From the NCBI GenBank assembly GCA_050248735.1, contig JBFWRU010000005.1:228260-292259 (forward strand): a DNA stretch of 64,000 bases. Reading direction: 5' to 3'. A program made the position numbers and the translations under genes. The notes under the pieces are model-generated. The model had not been told where the DNA came from. It made no database searches and saw only the letters and a program-made list of their open reading frames with translations. Of the stretch, positions 27,368 through 37,118 are shown piece by piece. This DNA is from JACKFE01 sp050248735. Lineage in GTDB: Bacteria; Nitrospirota; Nitrospiria; Nitrospirales; UBA8639. Every line of letters begins with the position of its first letter. Within the stretch, counting starts at the first letter, position 1.

Positions 27368-27760
27368 ATGTATACCCTAACGATTATTGTTCACTTGGTT
27401 GTCTGTTTTCTGATGATCGCAGCTATTCTCCTTCAGGCAGGGAAGGGGGCGGAAATTGGAGCCTCATTCGGAGGGTCATCCCAGACCGTCTTTGGAAGCC
27501 GTGGGCCAGGAACATTCCTCAGCAAAGTGACTGTCGGGGCAGCCGTGGTATTTATGCTGACTTCGTTAAGCTTGGCCTTCCTTTCCAAACAAGCCAATAC
27601 CTCTTCGACCGTCATCGATCTTCACAGCCCGGTTCAGTCAGAAACTTCAGGAAGCCATTCAGAGGGATCTCATACAGAATCGACACCGAGCGCCAAGCCG
27701 GCTGACGAAAAACCGATAGAATCTTCTCCTGACGCGACTCCTACCCCCACCACCCCGTAA
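27368..27760 (+). CDS. secG: Preprotein translocase subunit SecG
   Basis: The small membrane subunit that stimulates SecYEG protein export. The 130-residue protein has two membrane helices (residues about 4-22 and 55-73), with the typical cytoplasmic loop GKGAEIGASFGGSSQTVFGSRG between them. The C-terminal 45 residues are a Ser/Thr/Pro/Glu-rich disordered tail longer than in E. coli SecG. It lies downstream of tpiA and convergent with ilvE. Confidence 0.93.
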   Translation: MYTLTIIVHLVVCFLMIAAILLQAGKGAEIGASFGGSSQTVFGSRGPGTFLSKVTVGAAVVFMLTSLSLAFLSKQANTSSTVIDLHSPVQSETSGSHSEGSHTESTPSAKPADEKPIESSPDATPTPTTP

Positions 27761-27875
27761 GCAGGCTTCTTGCAGCGCGCTAAGTTTTCCATACACAGGT
27801 CAAGCAGGCCTCTGCTTGCAGATATAAAATGGACTACTATTGCCGATCGTGTCTTAGAGGAAGAGAGTTTGACTC

Positions 27876-28790
27876 TTAAACCGGAGTCAGCCAATTGGCA
27901 TAGGCAGGATCTTCGCCTCGAACAATTTTAAAGAAATCACTTTGCAAAGCCTGCGTGATCGGTCCGGGCTTTCCTTCCCCAATTGCTCGATCATCCAGTT
28001 CCCGCACCGGGGTGATCTCCGCAGCCGTACCCGTCAAAAAGACCTCATCAGCCACATACATCGCATCACGCGTAAATCTTTCCTCAACAAGGGGAATATT
28101 TTTGTCCTTGGCCAGTTGCAGAATTGAATTTCTTGTAATGCCATCTAAAATTGAGGTCAAAGGTGTCGTTTTTAAGACCCCCCTGCTCACGATAAACACG
28201 TTTTCTCCTGTTCCTTCGGCTACATACCCGTCCGGGTCCAACAGAATACATTCTGCATAACCGGACTTTTTGGCTTCCCATTTTGCCAAAATCGAATTTA
28301 CGTAATACCCGGAAATCTTGGCCCTCGTCATGGACACATTCACATGATGACGGGTAAAGGATGAAATCTTGGCCCGAATGCCCTGAGTCAGAGCTTCTTC
28401 ACCTAAATAGGATCCCCAAGGCCAGGCAGCAATTGCCAACCGAATGGGGTTATCGCCCGGATAGACTCCCATGGCCCCATAGCCGATAAAGGCAATGGGC
28501 CGGATATAACAGGACTCCAGTTGGTTCACCCGGACCGTTTCAATAATGGCATCGGTCACGGCTTTTTTACTAAATGGCATGGGCATCATCGTAATATGTG
28601 CCGACTCAAATAGCCGGTCGACGTGTTCCTTGAGCCGAAAAATGGCCGACCCACTCTTCCCCTTGTAGCAACGAAGACCTTCAAAGGGTGCCAGTCCATA
28701 ATGAAGGGAGTGGGTTAACACATGAATGGTGGCATCGTCCCAATCGACCAAAGCACCATCCATCCAAATCTTTTTTGAAGCCATGACCAT
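27876..28790 (-). CDS. ilvE: Branched-chain amino acid aminotransferase
   Basis: A PLP enzyme for the final transamination in Leu, Ile and Val synthesis. The 304-residue fold type IV protein has the PLP lysine K158 in TRAKISGYY, the HSLHYGLAPFEGLR N-terminal segment and the phosphate-binding region EVFLTGTAAEITPV. The start is one of two ATGs six bases apart (28790 or 28784). It is divergent from rplU. Confidence 0.95.
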   Translation of the reverse strand: MVMASKKIWMDGALVDWDDATIHVLTHSLHYGLAPFEGLRCYKGKSGSAIFRLKEHVDRLFESAHITMMPMPFSKKAVTDAIIETVRVNQLESCYIRPIAFIGYGAMGVYPGDNPIRLAIAAWPWGSYLGEEALTQGIRAKISSFTRHHVNVSMTRAKISGYYVNSILAKWEAKKSGYAECILLDPDGYVAEGTGENVFIVSRGVLKTTPLTSILDGITRNSILQLAKDKNIPLVEERFTRDAMYVADEVFLTGTAAEITPVRELDDRAIGEGKPGPITQALQSDFFKIVRGEDPAYANWLTPV

Positions 28791-28986
28791 ATCGCAGGTA
28801 TCCTTTATTTACAGCGTTCCAACGGTTCTATTGCTGGCAAGAAGGTTGTTGAAATGATTTTCCACCATCCATTGTCCCTCTTTGGAAGACCAAAAGATAT
28901 ACTAAAATATTGACATAATTGTAAATGTCCTGGCAAAATGAATGGTTTGTGAGAACTTACCCTTGCAAGGAGAGAGATACGTAATT

Positions 28987-29304
28987 ATGTATGCAATCAT
29001 CGAAACGGGCGGGAAACAATATCGTGCCGAACCACAGGCCATTTTGCAAGTGGAGTCGCTTCCCGGCGACGTGGGATCCACCGTCGAATTTGATGCGGTC
29101 CGCTTGCTTCAAACAGACCAGTCTCCCCTCGTGGGGAACCCCACGGTCCCCTCCGCTGTGGTCAAGGGCGAAATTGTTCGTCATGCCAGAACCCGGTCCA
29201 TTACCATTTTCAAAATGAAACGACGTAAGGGTTATCGCCGGACCAAAGGACACCGTCAGGGCTTTACCCAGGTTCGTATTACAGAAATCATCGTACCGGC
29301 ATAG
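28987..29304 (+). CDS. rplU: 50S ribosomal protein L21
   Basis: The 105-residue ribosomal protein begins MYAIIETGGKQYR, the L21 signature, and ends with the conserved FKMKRRKGYRRTKGHRQ segment that contacts 23S rRNA. The open frame extends 15 codons upstream, but the family start is the ATG at 28987, with AAGGAGAG upstream. It heads the rplU-rpmA-obgE block. Confidence 0.96.
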   Translation: MYAIIETGGKQYRAEPQAILQVESLPGDVGSTVEFDAVRLLQTDQSPLVGNPTVPSAVVKGEIVRHARTRSITIFKMKRRKGYRRTKGHRQGFTQVRITEIIVPA

Positions 29305-29360
29305 TTTTGGATACCGGTATAGTACCGGCATCATTTTGGATATTTTGAGGAGAATCAGTC

Positions 29361-29615
29361 ATGGCCCATAAAAAAGGTGGCGGATCATCACGAAACGGCC
29401 GAGATAGTAATCCACAATATCTCGGGGTCAAAGCCTATTCAGGTGAAACAGTGACAGGTGGAAGTATTATAGTCCGCCAACGCGGCACCAAATTCTTTCC
29501 CGGGATGAATGTCGGATTGGGAAAGGATTATACCCTGTTTGCCAAAGTTGCCGGGATTGTGAAATTCGAAGGAGGGACGGTTCGCCGAAAAGTGAGCGTG
29601 TATCCTCCCGCCTAA
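29361..29615 (+). CDS. rpmA: 50S ribosomal protein L27
   Basis: 84 residues starting MAHKKGGGSSRNGRDSNPQ, the standard L27 N-terminus that reaches the peptidyl transferase centre, followed by the beta-barrel core (RQRGTKFFPG). There is no Firmicutes-type N-terminal prosequence. A ribosome binding site (GAGGAGAA) precedes it. The gene order with rplU and obgE is the usual one. Confidence 0.97.
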   Translation: MAHKKGGGSSRNGRDSNPQYLGVKAYSGETVTGGSIIVRQRGTKFFPGMNVGLGKDYTLFAKVAGIVKFEGGTVRRKVSVYPPA

Positions 29616-29687
29616 TTTTTCTTCCTCCCTTTCCCATCCTACCCAAAATTTTCGTACAATTCCCCAACCTAGGGGCGAGGTATCAGT

Positions 29688-30710
29688 ATGTTTATCGATC
29701 AGGCACGAATATTCGTCAAAGCCGGAAACGGCGGATCGGGTTCTTGCAGTTTTCGACGGGAAAAATTTGTTCCGGAAGGAGGCCCGGATGGCGGAGATGG
29801 CGGGCACGGCGGCCACGTCATTTTTGTAGCCTCGAATCGTGTCTCCACACTTCTGGACCTCCGCTATCAACGTCATTATGAGGCCAAATCTGGGGAATCC
29901 GGCCATGGAGCCAATCGGCACGGGGCCAACGGCCAGGATGTCACACTAGCCCTGCCCATCGGTACGCTCATCAAGGATGAGCAATCGGGGGAAATCCTGG
30001 CCGATTTAATCACGGAAGGACAAACCGCCATTGTCGCCCGTGGCGGGAAAGGCGGGAAAGGCAATGCGCGCTTTGCCACATCCACCAACCAAGCGCCACG
30101 AAAATTCGAAGAAGGCACGCCTGGGGAAGAACGTCGGCTGACCCTCGAGCTCAAACTTTTGGCTGATGTCGGTCTCGTAGGTTTTCCCAACGCTGGAAAA
30201 TCCACACTAATCTCCACCATATCCGCGGCCCATCCCGAAATCGCCAGCTATCCCTTCACCACCCTTCGCCCGTACTTGGGTGTGGTGGAATGGGCAGAAC
30301 ACGAAACCTTTGTGGTAGCAGACATCCCGGGATTAATTGAAGGGGCACACGACGGCAAGGGATTGGGCATCCAGTTTTTACGGCATATCCAACGAACCGC
30401 GTTCCTGCTGTATCTCGTTGATGTGTCCGAATGGACCGAGGAAGATCCCGTCGTCAGCTTTCAGACCTTGCAAAAGGAATTAGAGGCTTTTGATCCCGCC
30501 TTGCTGGAACGCCAGTTTGCCATTGCCGGAACCAAAATCGATGTCCAGGGAGAAGGGCAATACCTTGAAACTCTTCAGCACTTTTGCGACAAACAAGGAT
30601 TCCGATTTTTCCCGGTTTCCTCCGCAACCAGACAAGGCATACCCGATCTGATGAGGTTTTTAGGCCAAACGGTCAAAGAAACAAAAACTTCATGCGTGAA
30701 CAATTCTTAA
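29688..30710 (+). CDS. obgE: GTPase ObgE/CgtA
   Basis: A ribosome-associated GTPase involved in large-subunit assembly and stress control. The 340-residue protein has the glycine-rich Obg fold (to about residue 158, EGGPDGGDGGHGGHV) and then the G domain with GFPNAGKST, DIPGLIEGA and a TKID-type guanine motif. It lacks the extra C-terminal OCT domain of Firmicutes. The proB start lies inside its last codons (19-base overlap), so translation is probably coupled. Confidence 0.96.
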   Translation: MFIDQARIFVKAGNGGSGSCSFRREKFVPEGGPDGGDGGHGGHVIFVASNRVSTLLDLRYQRHYEAKSGESGHGANRHGANGQDVTLALPIGTLIKDEQSGEILADLITEGQTAIVARGGKGGKGNARFATSTNQAPRKFEEGTPGEERRLTLELKLLADVGLVGFPNAGKSTLISTISAAHPEIASYPFTTLRPYLGVVEWAEHETFVVADIPGLIEGAHDGKGLGIQFLRHIQRTAFLLYLVDVSEWTEEDPVVSFQTLQKELEAFDPALLERQFAIAGTKIDVQGEGQYLETLQHFCDKQGFRFFPVSSATRQGIPDLMRFLGQTVKETKTSCVNNS

Positions 30711-31819
30711 CAGCCTGCAAGCGGATTGTCGTCAAAATCGGGAGTAGCCTAGTTGCCTCGCCCAAAGGGGGGTTGCGTCTTGATCGTATTAACCGGCTCG
30801 CCAAAGAACTCGGTACGATTCAGGCCACCAACCGTGAAATTGTCGTCGTATCTTCCGGAGCCATTGTCGCCGGCATTTCTCACCTAGCCTTGCAAACCTA
30901 CCCTCATGAACTTCCTCTTCAACAGGCCGCAGCCGCCGTAGGACAAAGCCGGCTCATGCGGGCTTATGAAACAGCCTTTGAAGAGACACACCATAAAATT
31001 GCGCAAATACTCCTGACCCACCAGGATTTGGCGGACCGACGACGGTTTCTGAATGCCCGGCATACTCTGACGACACTTCTGCAGCTCGGTGTCATCCCCA
31101 TCATCAATGAAAATGACACCGTGGCTATTGATGAAATCAGATTCGGCGACAATGACACCCTGGCCGGACAAGTGGCCCATGTGGTTGATGCGGATCTCCT
31201 GGTCATCTTGTCCGATGTGAATGGCCTGTACACGCAGGATCCCCATCTCCATGCCTCGGCCACCCTCATTCCCTTTGTCCCGGTGATTACGCCGGAAATT
31301 GAAAAATCGGCTGGCACGTCAAGAACGCTCAACAGCCGGGGAGGCATGATCACCAAAATTCGAGCGGCCAAACAGGCCGGACGGTTTGGCGTCTTCACCT
31401 TATTGTTAAATGGAGAAACGCCCCTGGCCCTTCAACGGGTCCTGGACGGTCAGGAAGGGGGGACGCTGTTTCAGCCACAGGAATCCTCTCTCACCAGCCG
31501 CAAGCAATGGATTGCCTTCACGCTCAGACCCAAAGGGGATCTGGTTCTGGATGAAGGTGCCGTGAACGCACTCACACGTCGCGGGAAAAGCCTGCTGCCC
31601 TCCGGCATCAAGAAAGTTATCGGTACCTTTATGTCGGGAGACCCGGTGACCTGCGTGACAGAAGACGGGAAATCGTTTGCCCAGGGATTGACAAATTATT
31701 CCTCGGAAACGCTTCAACGAATCCTGGGAAAAAAAACCTCGGAAATCCGTGAACTGCTGGGAACATTGGAATACGAAGAAGTCATCCATCGAGACAATCT
31801 TGTCCTGACCGGCCCATGA
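30692..31819 (+). CDS. proB: Glutamate 5-kinase
   Basis: First step of proline synthesis, phosphorylating glutamate. The 375-residue protein has an amino-acid-kinase domain (VVKIGSSLVASP, VSSGAIVAG, NENDTVAIDEIRFGDND) and a C-terminal PUA domain (about residues 280-370). The open frame runs further upstream, but the family start is ATG 30692, overlapping obgE. proA is not in the window. obgE-proB is a common neighbourhood. Confidence 0.95.
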   Translation: MREQFLTACKRIVVKIGSSLVASPKGGLRLDRINRLAKELGTIQATNREIVVVSSGAIVAGISHLALQTYPHELPLQQAAAAVGQSRLMRAYETAFEETHHKIAQILLTHQDLADRRRFLNARHTLTTLLQLGVIPIINENDTVAIDEIRFGDNDTLAGQVAHVVDADLLVILSDVNGLYTQDPHLHASATLIPFVPVITPEIEKSAGTSRTLNSRGGMITKIRAAKQAGRFGVFTLLLNGETPLALQRVLDGQEGGTLFQPQESSLTSRKQWIAFTLRPKGDLVLDEGAVNALTRRGKSLLPSGIKKVIGTFMSGDPVTCVTEDGKSFAQGLTNYSSETLQRILGKKTSEIRELLGTLEYEEVIHRDNLVLTGP

Positions 31820-31895
31820 CCACGAACCTCTGGCCTACCCCTCACATCCTGGCTCACCAGTCGTTGCACCATAATTTCAGAGGCCATGTACTTCC

Positions 31896-32567
31896 ATGTT
31901 TATCGGACTCTTAGGCGGCTCGTTCAATCCCATCCATAACGGGCACCTGCACATCGCCCGGCACATATCCCGCATCCTCCAACTTGATCAAGTGCTCTTT
32001 ATTCCCACGGGTGATCCGCCGCATAAGGACACGGCTTCCCTGGCATCGGCCTTTCATCGACTGGCCATGGTCAAACTGGCCATCAACCCGTACCCTCACT
32101 TTGCCGTATACGAACGGGAAATCCATTTTCCCGGAATTTCCTACACATTTGACACCTTGTCCCAACTCATACAGGAATACCCTGCCGAAACCCGTTTTGG
32201 GTTTCTGATCGGCCTGGACGCCTTTTTGGAAATCCAAAGCTGGAAAATGAGTAATCAGCTCTTCCACCTCTGTCAATTCATTGTCAGCTCCCGGCCAGGC
32301 GTTTCATTCACCCAGCTTGGTCGGCTGCCATTTTTCCCGGCCCACGATATCGCCCGGTTGGAACGACTGGATGCCGGGACAGTGACACGGGTCGAGGTGG
32401 AACTGCCTGATCAACAATCCCTGATCCTTCTGTCCGTGCCTCCCTGCGAGGTATCCGCTTCGGCTATCCGCAGGAACATCGCCCGAAAAGAGCCGGTCCA
32501 GGATTGGTTGCCCGCCCAGGTAGAATCTTATATACTTCAGCACCACTTGTACCAATGTCCCCAATAA
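31896..32567 (+). CDS. nadD: Nicotinate-nucleotide adenylyltransferase
   Basis: Converts nicotinate mononucleotide to deamido-NAD in NAD synthesis. The 223-residue protein has the nucleotidyltransferase motifs GGSFNPIHNGHLHIA (HxGH type) near the N-terminus and VSASAIRRNI (SxxxxR) near the C-terminus. rsfS starts within its last codons, the usual nadD-rsfS pairing. Confidence 0.95.
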   Translation: MFIGLLGGSFNPIHNGHLHIARHISRILQLDQVLFIPTGDPPHKDTASLASAFHRLAMVKLAINPYPHFAVYEREIHFPGISYTFDTLSQLIQEYPAETRFGFLIGLDAFLEIQSWKMSNQLFHLCQFIVSSRPGVSFTQLGRLPFFPAHDIARLERLDAGTVTRVEVELPDQQSLILLSVPPCEVSASAIRRNIARKEPVQDWLPAQVESYILQHHLYQCPQ

Positions 32568-32998
32568 CTCAATCACCAGCCCTTCCTTCACTAGAAACAG
32601 CCATTTTCATCGCCCAAGCTGCGAAAGAAAAGCAGGCAGGCGATGTATTAATTCTGGAGGTCGGCCACCTGACCTCTATCGCCGACTACTTTGTGTTCGG
32701 ATCCGGCGAATCCGAGCGACAGGTTCGCGCTATTGCCTCATTTATTGAAAAAGAGGTTTCTGCCCGTTTCCATTCCACCCCTCAGGTTGAGGGCAAAGAG
32801 ACCAGCAAATGGATCTTATTGGACTTTGACGATGTCATCGTGCATATCTTTAAAACAGACGTCCGACAATATTATGCTCTGGAAAAGATGTGGGCCGATG
32901 CACCGCAGATCTCAATTCCGGAACCCGGAATCATCTTTCGGCAACCGGCAAGAGGTCCTCAAGCACTACCCCTACCCAAAGTTGCCCGGCGTTCATAA
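32555..32998 (+). CDS. rsfS: Ribosomal silencing factor RsfS
   Basis: Binds L14 and blocks subunit joining when nutrients are low. The 147-residue protein has the family core (DVLILEVGHLTSIADYFVFGSGES, WILLDFDDVIVHIF, YYALEKMWADA). The start is ATG 32555, overlapping nadD by 13 bases. The C-terminus is about 30 residues longer than E. coli RsfS and basic/proline-rich. Confidence 0.95.
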   Translation: MSPITQSPALPSLETAIFIAQAAKEKQAGDVLILEVGHLTSIADYFVFGSGESERQVRAIASFIEKEVSARFHSTPQVEGKETSKWILLDFDDVIVHIFKTDVRQYYALEKMWADAPQISIPEPGIIFRQPARGPQALPLPKVARRS

Positions 32999-33101
32999 TC
33001 CGTCGATACCTCTTTTTCCAATGATCCCTCGTGGCAGAAATGACAAAAACAGAGGGTGACCATACTCACAAGGTCTCCTCACTCATTCAGGAGAATCACC
33101 T

Positions 33102-34133
33102 ATGACTCCATATCATCAAATGGCAACCCGTGTGTTGAATGGGGAAACGATTACCCGACTCGAATCCCTGGATATTTTGGGTACTCCACAGGAGAACCTG
33201 TTAAGCCTGGTGGATGCCGCCTATCAAATCAGACACCGCCACTTCGGCAATACCGTTCGCCTTCAGATGTTACTGAATGCCAAAAGCGGAGCTTGCCAGG
33301 AAGATTGTCACTATTGTTCCCAATCAACGATTTCCACTGCACCCATCGAGCGGTATGCACTTCTCTCTGCCGAAGACATGATGGCGGGAGCCCGCCGGGC
33401 TGCCAATGCCAAGGCGCAACGTTATTGTGTCGTCATTAGCGGCCGGTCACCTCTTCAATCCGAGATCACCAAAATTTCAAAAGCCGTCAAACAGATCAAA
33501 GAAGAAATCCCGATCCAAATCTGTTGCTCCCTGGGTCTTCTCAACAGCGACCAAGCCCGACAATTAAAAGAAGCCGGTGTTGACCGGATCAACCACAACC
33601 TGAATACCAGCGAGGCGTTTCACCCTTCTATCTGTACCACCCATACCTACCAGGACCGCCTGGATACCCTGAAACATGCCAGAGCCGCAGGGCTTGAACT
33701 GTGCAGTGGAGGCATTGTCGGGATGGGTGAACGGGATGAAGATTTAGTGGATCTCGCCTTGGCCCTTCAAAACGTTCAACCGGATTCCATTCCTCTGAAC
33801 ATGCTGTATCCGGTTGAGGGCACTCCCTTTGAAGCACAAAAGGACCTGACTCCGACACGCTGCTTGAAAATTTTGTGCCTATTCCGCTTCCTGCATCCAA
33901 AAACGGAACTCCGGGCTGCCGGGGGGCGTGAACGAAATCTCCGATCTCTCCAGCCGTTGGCCTTGTATGTGGCAGATTCGTTATTTGTCGACGGCTACCT
34001 GACCACACCCGGTCTCGCCCACCAGGAAGTCTGGAAGATGATTGAGGATTTGGGCTTTACGGTGGAAGTGGATTATCAGGACACCGAAAGCCCTCGAGCG
34101 GATCTCACTGAACGCTCCACACCGGCAAAATAA
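33102..34133 (+). CDS. bioB: Biotin synthase
   Basis: A radical SAM enzyme that inserts sulfur into dethiobiotin. The 343-residue protein carries the radical SAM cysteines in ACQEDCHYCSQ (CxxxCxxC) and the conserved downstream segment NLNTSEAF. Its C-terminal region resembles the usual BioB core (AGGRE). A ribosome binding site CAGGAGAA precedes the ATG at 33102. No other bio genes are visible in the window. Confidence 0.95.
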   Translation: MTPYHQMATRVLNGETITRLESLDILGTPQENLLSLVDAAYQIRHRHFGNTVRLQMLLNAKSGACQEDCHYCSQSTISTAPIERYALLSAEDMMAGARRAANAKAQRYCVVISGRSPLQSEITKISKAVKQIKEEIPIQICCSLGLLNSDQARQLKEAGVDRINHNLNTSEAFHPSICTTHTYQDRLDTLKHARAAGLELCSGGIVGMGERDEDLVDLALALQNVQPDSIPLNMLYPVEGTPFEAQKDLTPTRCLKILCLFRFLHPKTELRAAGGRERNLRSLQPLALYVADSLFVDGYLTTPGLAHQEVWKMIEDLGFTVEVDYQDTESPRADLTERSTPAK

Positions 34134-34148
34134 GTTCGGCCAACATCT

Positions 34149-36728
34149 TCACTCATACCGCAGGTCAGTAGAAATGACCTGACGACCGGCCCATCGGGCC
34201 GGCCACCAGGCCCCGATAAAGACCGCTATCGCGGCTACCAGACATGCCATCACCAACGGCTCGAACGACAAAGTCCATGGGATTGTCCAACCAAAGGATT
34301 GTTTATTAATGACCTTAATCAAGATGAGCGAAAGAGCCATCCCTACTGCTAGCCCGATACCGACTCCCCAAAACACCAGATAGCCCGCCTCCCAATAAAT
34401 GAGCGTTTTGATCTGAGATATGCTGGCCCCCAAGGCACGCAACGTCGCCAATTCCCGTCGCCGTTCCATAATAGCGGTCATTAAGGTGTTCACAATACCT
34501 AAGACGGCCACGCTCAACGCGATCAATTCCAAAACATAGGTGACACGAAAGGTCCGATCAAAGATATCCAGGATTTCGATCCGCAATTCCCGGTTGCTGA
34601 TGGTGGACACCGTGGCCTCCGGTGAAAAGGATTCCTCAATCAGATCCCGAATGTCCGTCAAGGACGTCCCATGTTCCACATACACCGCAAAGACCGTTGT
34701 CAGAGAGTCAGGCCACAGGGAGCGGTAGAGTCGTTCATCCATGACTACCTTTCCTCCATCCGTGGAATAATCATAAAAAATCCCTATAATAGGAAATCCC
34801 TTCTGACCGTTCGGGGTGTCCATCATCACCGTTTGCCCACGACTGACACCCAACCGTTGCGCCAGGACTTCGGAGACGATCAGACCATTCGCCTCCACCG
34901 CCCGGTGTAAAATCTCCGAGGAATCGCCCTGGGTAAACAAGTACCGGCTCTCCTCGGCATGCACTTTGAAGCTCCTGGATACCAACGCCACTCCCTGGCC
35001 CTCCACGACGGCCTCGGTTTCCCGGTAGGCATCAACCGCCCGCACTCCCGGGATAGCTTGAAGAACGGATCGAAACTTCACGGGCAGACCTTTTCCCTGT
35101 TCATCTTCGCCTAACCATGAGGTAGGAGCCACAATGATATCCGCAACCATGGTCTGATCGATCCACAATTGGACAGTTTGGCGAAAACTGTGAATCATCA
35201 GGCCAACCCCCACCATGATCGATAACCCCACCACAATCGCCGACAACGTCACCGAAGTCCGTCCGACATGCCGGATCATTTGATCGGCGGCGAGGGAAGG
35301 CCATAAGCCCAACCGTTCGGTTGCTCCAGAACTCGGCTTTTTTCTTCGGAATAGATCAAACAGCAATGGTCCGATGGCGGTGCCGCCGATCAACAAACAC
35401 AGGGCAGCTCCATACCCTCCCCATGGAATCCCTTCAACCGGAGGAACGGTACTGAATATTAGAGTTCCCGCAAGGGAAACCGCGACGACGGCCGCCCCCC
35501 TCAAACCACCTTTCCCTGAAGAATCCAAGGTTGGATTTAGGGCCAGAGCTTGTACGGTTGGCATGCGACTGGCTTCCCAGGAAGGCCAAAAGGCGCCAGC
35601 CAAGGACACGAAAAGGCCAATGACCGTCCCTTCCATCAACATCTCCGGTGACCACCTTGAGCCCGACAGGGAGGAACGAAGTCCATATAATTCACCGACA
35701 CTTTCCCCGATGAGCGTCATCAGGAACCCTGCCATCCATACACCCAGGACACATCCCAGTAAGCCACCCACACATCCCAGTAAGCCGGCCTCCAACAAAA
35801 ACAATCGAATAATCCCGCCTCGTTCAAGACCCACCGATCGCAAAATACCGATTTCCTTTCGATGCTGAGTCACAGAAAAAGCCATCGTGTTGTAAACCAA
35901 AAACAATCCCACCATCAGACCGATCCCACTGAGCATGGTGAGATTCATTTGAAAGGCATTCAACATGCCTTCCACCTGACCATTCCGTCGAGATGAAACC
36001 CGAACCGACACGGAGGACGGCACAATTGCTGAAACGTCCCGCACCAATTGATCTTGAGAAATTCCCGGATTAGGCACGAGATGAATTTCATGGACGCGAC
36101 CGACTAGCCCAAATGTCCATTGGACCGAGGCAATATCCATGATCAGAAAGGCTGTTATCCGCTTGCCGTCTATGGAAGTGGGTTCCAAGACTCCCCGAAC
36201 GGTCAACTCGACCGGATTTCCATTCGTCTCCACCAACAAGGTCTGGTCCAATGAAACTCCCAACTCCTGAGCCAAATTCCGGCCCAGGAATACCGTCTGT
36301 GGGGAAAAAATCCTGGTCCACTCTTTTTCCTGAAAGAGTGATGAGTCGTCGGAAGAACTCTTGGCCAAGGCATCTGCCTGCGCCAACAAATCCAACCCCA
36401 GGATTTCCAGATGGCGCCCAACCTTGGGCCCTTCCAGGATGATGGCATTCAGCCTCAAAAGAGGATAGGCGGATTGAATGGAAGGATTCCGTTGAAGTGG
36501 TTCTAACAGTTGCTCATCGATTCCCTCCTGTTCACCAACCACGAAAACCGTGGCCTGGCCTACCACAGACTCCACCGTTTCCTCAAAAGACTGATAAACC
36601 CCGCTATTTGCCGTTCGAATGGCCAACCAGGCTGCGACGCCAATGGCCACACCCACAATCGTCAAACAGGCCCGAAAGGGGCGGTGACGAAGATGATCTC
36701 GAACCAGGATAAAGAAAAGAGGGTTCAT
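34149..36728 (-). CDS. ABC transporter permease, duplicated FtsX/MacB type
   Basis: The 859-residue membrane protein consists of two FtsX-like units. The N-terminal helix (ACLTIVGVAIGVAAWLAI) and first MacB-like periplasmic domain are followed by three helices (about residues 265-400). A central pair of helices comes next, then a second periplasmic domain and three C-terminal helices. This layout is that of large exporter permeases that move lipids, lipoproteins or hydrophobic compounds out of the inner membrane. The matching ATPase is probably the minus-strand gene ending at 38055, beyond pyrD. The start is 49 bases from a divergent LuxR-type gene. Confidence 0.88.
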   Translation of the reverse strand: MNPLFFILVRDHLRHRPFRACLTIVGVAIGVAAWLAIRTANSGVYQSFEETVESVVGQATVFVVGEQEGIDEQLLEPLQRNPSIQSAYPLLRLNAIILEGPKVGRHLEILGLDLLAQADALAKSSSDDSSLFQEKEWTRIFSPQTVFLGRNLAQELGVSLDQTLLVETNGNPVELTVRGVLEPTSIDGKRITAFLIMDIASVQWTFGLVGRVHEIHLVPNPGISQDQLVRDVSAIVPSSVSVRVSSRRNGQVEGMLNAFQMNLTMLSGIGLMVGLFLVYNTMAFSVTQHRKEIGILRSVGLERGGIIRLFLLEAGLLGCVGGLLGCVLGVWMAGFLMTLIGESVGELYGLRSSLSGSRWSPEMLMEGTVIGLFVSLAGAFWPSWEASRMPTVQALALNPTLDSSGKGGLRGAAVVAVSLAGTLIFSTVPPVEGIPWGGYGAALCLLIGGTAIGPLLFDLFRRKKPSSGATERLGLWPSLAADQMIRHVGRTSVTLSAIVVGLSIMVGVGLMIHSFRQTVQLWIDQTMVADIIVAPTSWLGEDEQGKGLPVKFRSVLQAIPGVRAVDAYRETEAVVEGQGVALVSRSFKVHAEESRYLFTQGDSSEILHRAVEANGLIVSEVLAQRLGVSRGQTVMMDTPNGQKGFPIIGIFYDYSTDGGKVVMDERLYRSLWPDSLTTVFAVYVEHGTSLTDIRDLIEESFSPEATVSTISNRELRIEILDIFDRTFRVTYVLELIALSVAVLGIVNTLMTAIMERRRELATLRALGASISQIKTLIYWEAGYLVFWGVGIGLAVGMALSLILIKVINKQSFGWTIPWTLSFEPLVMACLVAAIAVFIGAWWPARWAGRQVISTDLRYE

Positions 36729-36777
36729 GAATTCTGTTGTCTGACCAGATTACGTATGTTAAATTAGCTAGAAAAAG

Positions 36778-37083
36778 ATGCGTGGGGGATCAGACTTTCC
36801 AATGTCAAAAGGAAAGGAAGTTGAAATAGATATTCACGAAGAGGGGTTGGATTCCAATTCCGATGGCCAGGCTTTAACATCCCGCCAAAAGGAAATCCTC
36901 CGGTTGGTGGCTCAGGGTTTTACTAACCGGGAAATCGGCCAAAAATTGGATATCAGCGTTCGAACGGTGGAAGTCCACCGCTTTAATCTCATGCGTCGTC
37001 TTCGTGTGAGAAATGTGGCGCAACTACTCAGACAAGCCATGGCCCTGGAAATTATCTCTAAAGAACCGCCTCCCGCCAAATAA
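36778..37083 (+). CDS. Stand-alone LuxR-type HTH regulator
   Basis: The 101-residue protein has an acidic N-terminal 30 residues and a GerE/LuxR helix-turn-helix (LTSRQKEILRLVAQGFTNREI, ISVRTVEVHRFNLMRRLRV). No receiver or ligand-binding domain is present, so it is a DNA-binding domain only, as in GerE-like proteins. It is divergent from the large ABC permease with a 49-base shared promoter space, which makes the permease gene its most obvious target; this is inference. ATG 36778 is used; 36802 is possible. Confidence 0.85.
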   Translation: MRGGSDFPMSKGKEVEIDIHEEGLDSNSDGQALTSRQKEILRLVAQGFTNREIGQKLDISVRTVEVHRFNLMRRLRVRNVAQLLRQAMALEIISKEPPPAK

Positions 37084-37118
37084 GGGTTCGGAACCACTTC
37101 CACAGTGTCCGGTCCTTC

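Noticed and set aside
27795..27825. Hairpin CAAGCAG/CTGCTTG between secG and ilvE as a terminator
   Set aside because: Good stem but no T run on either side, so termination is not supported.
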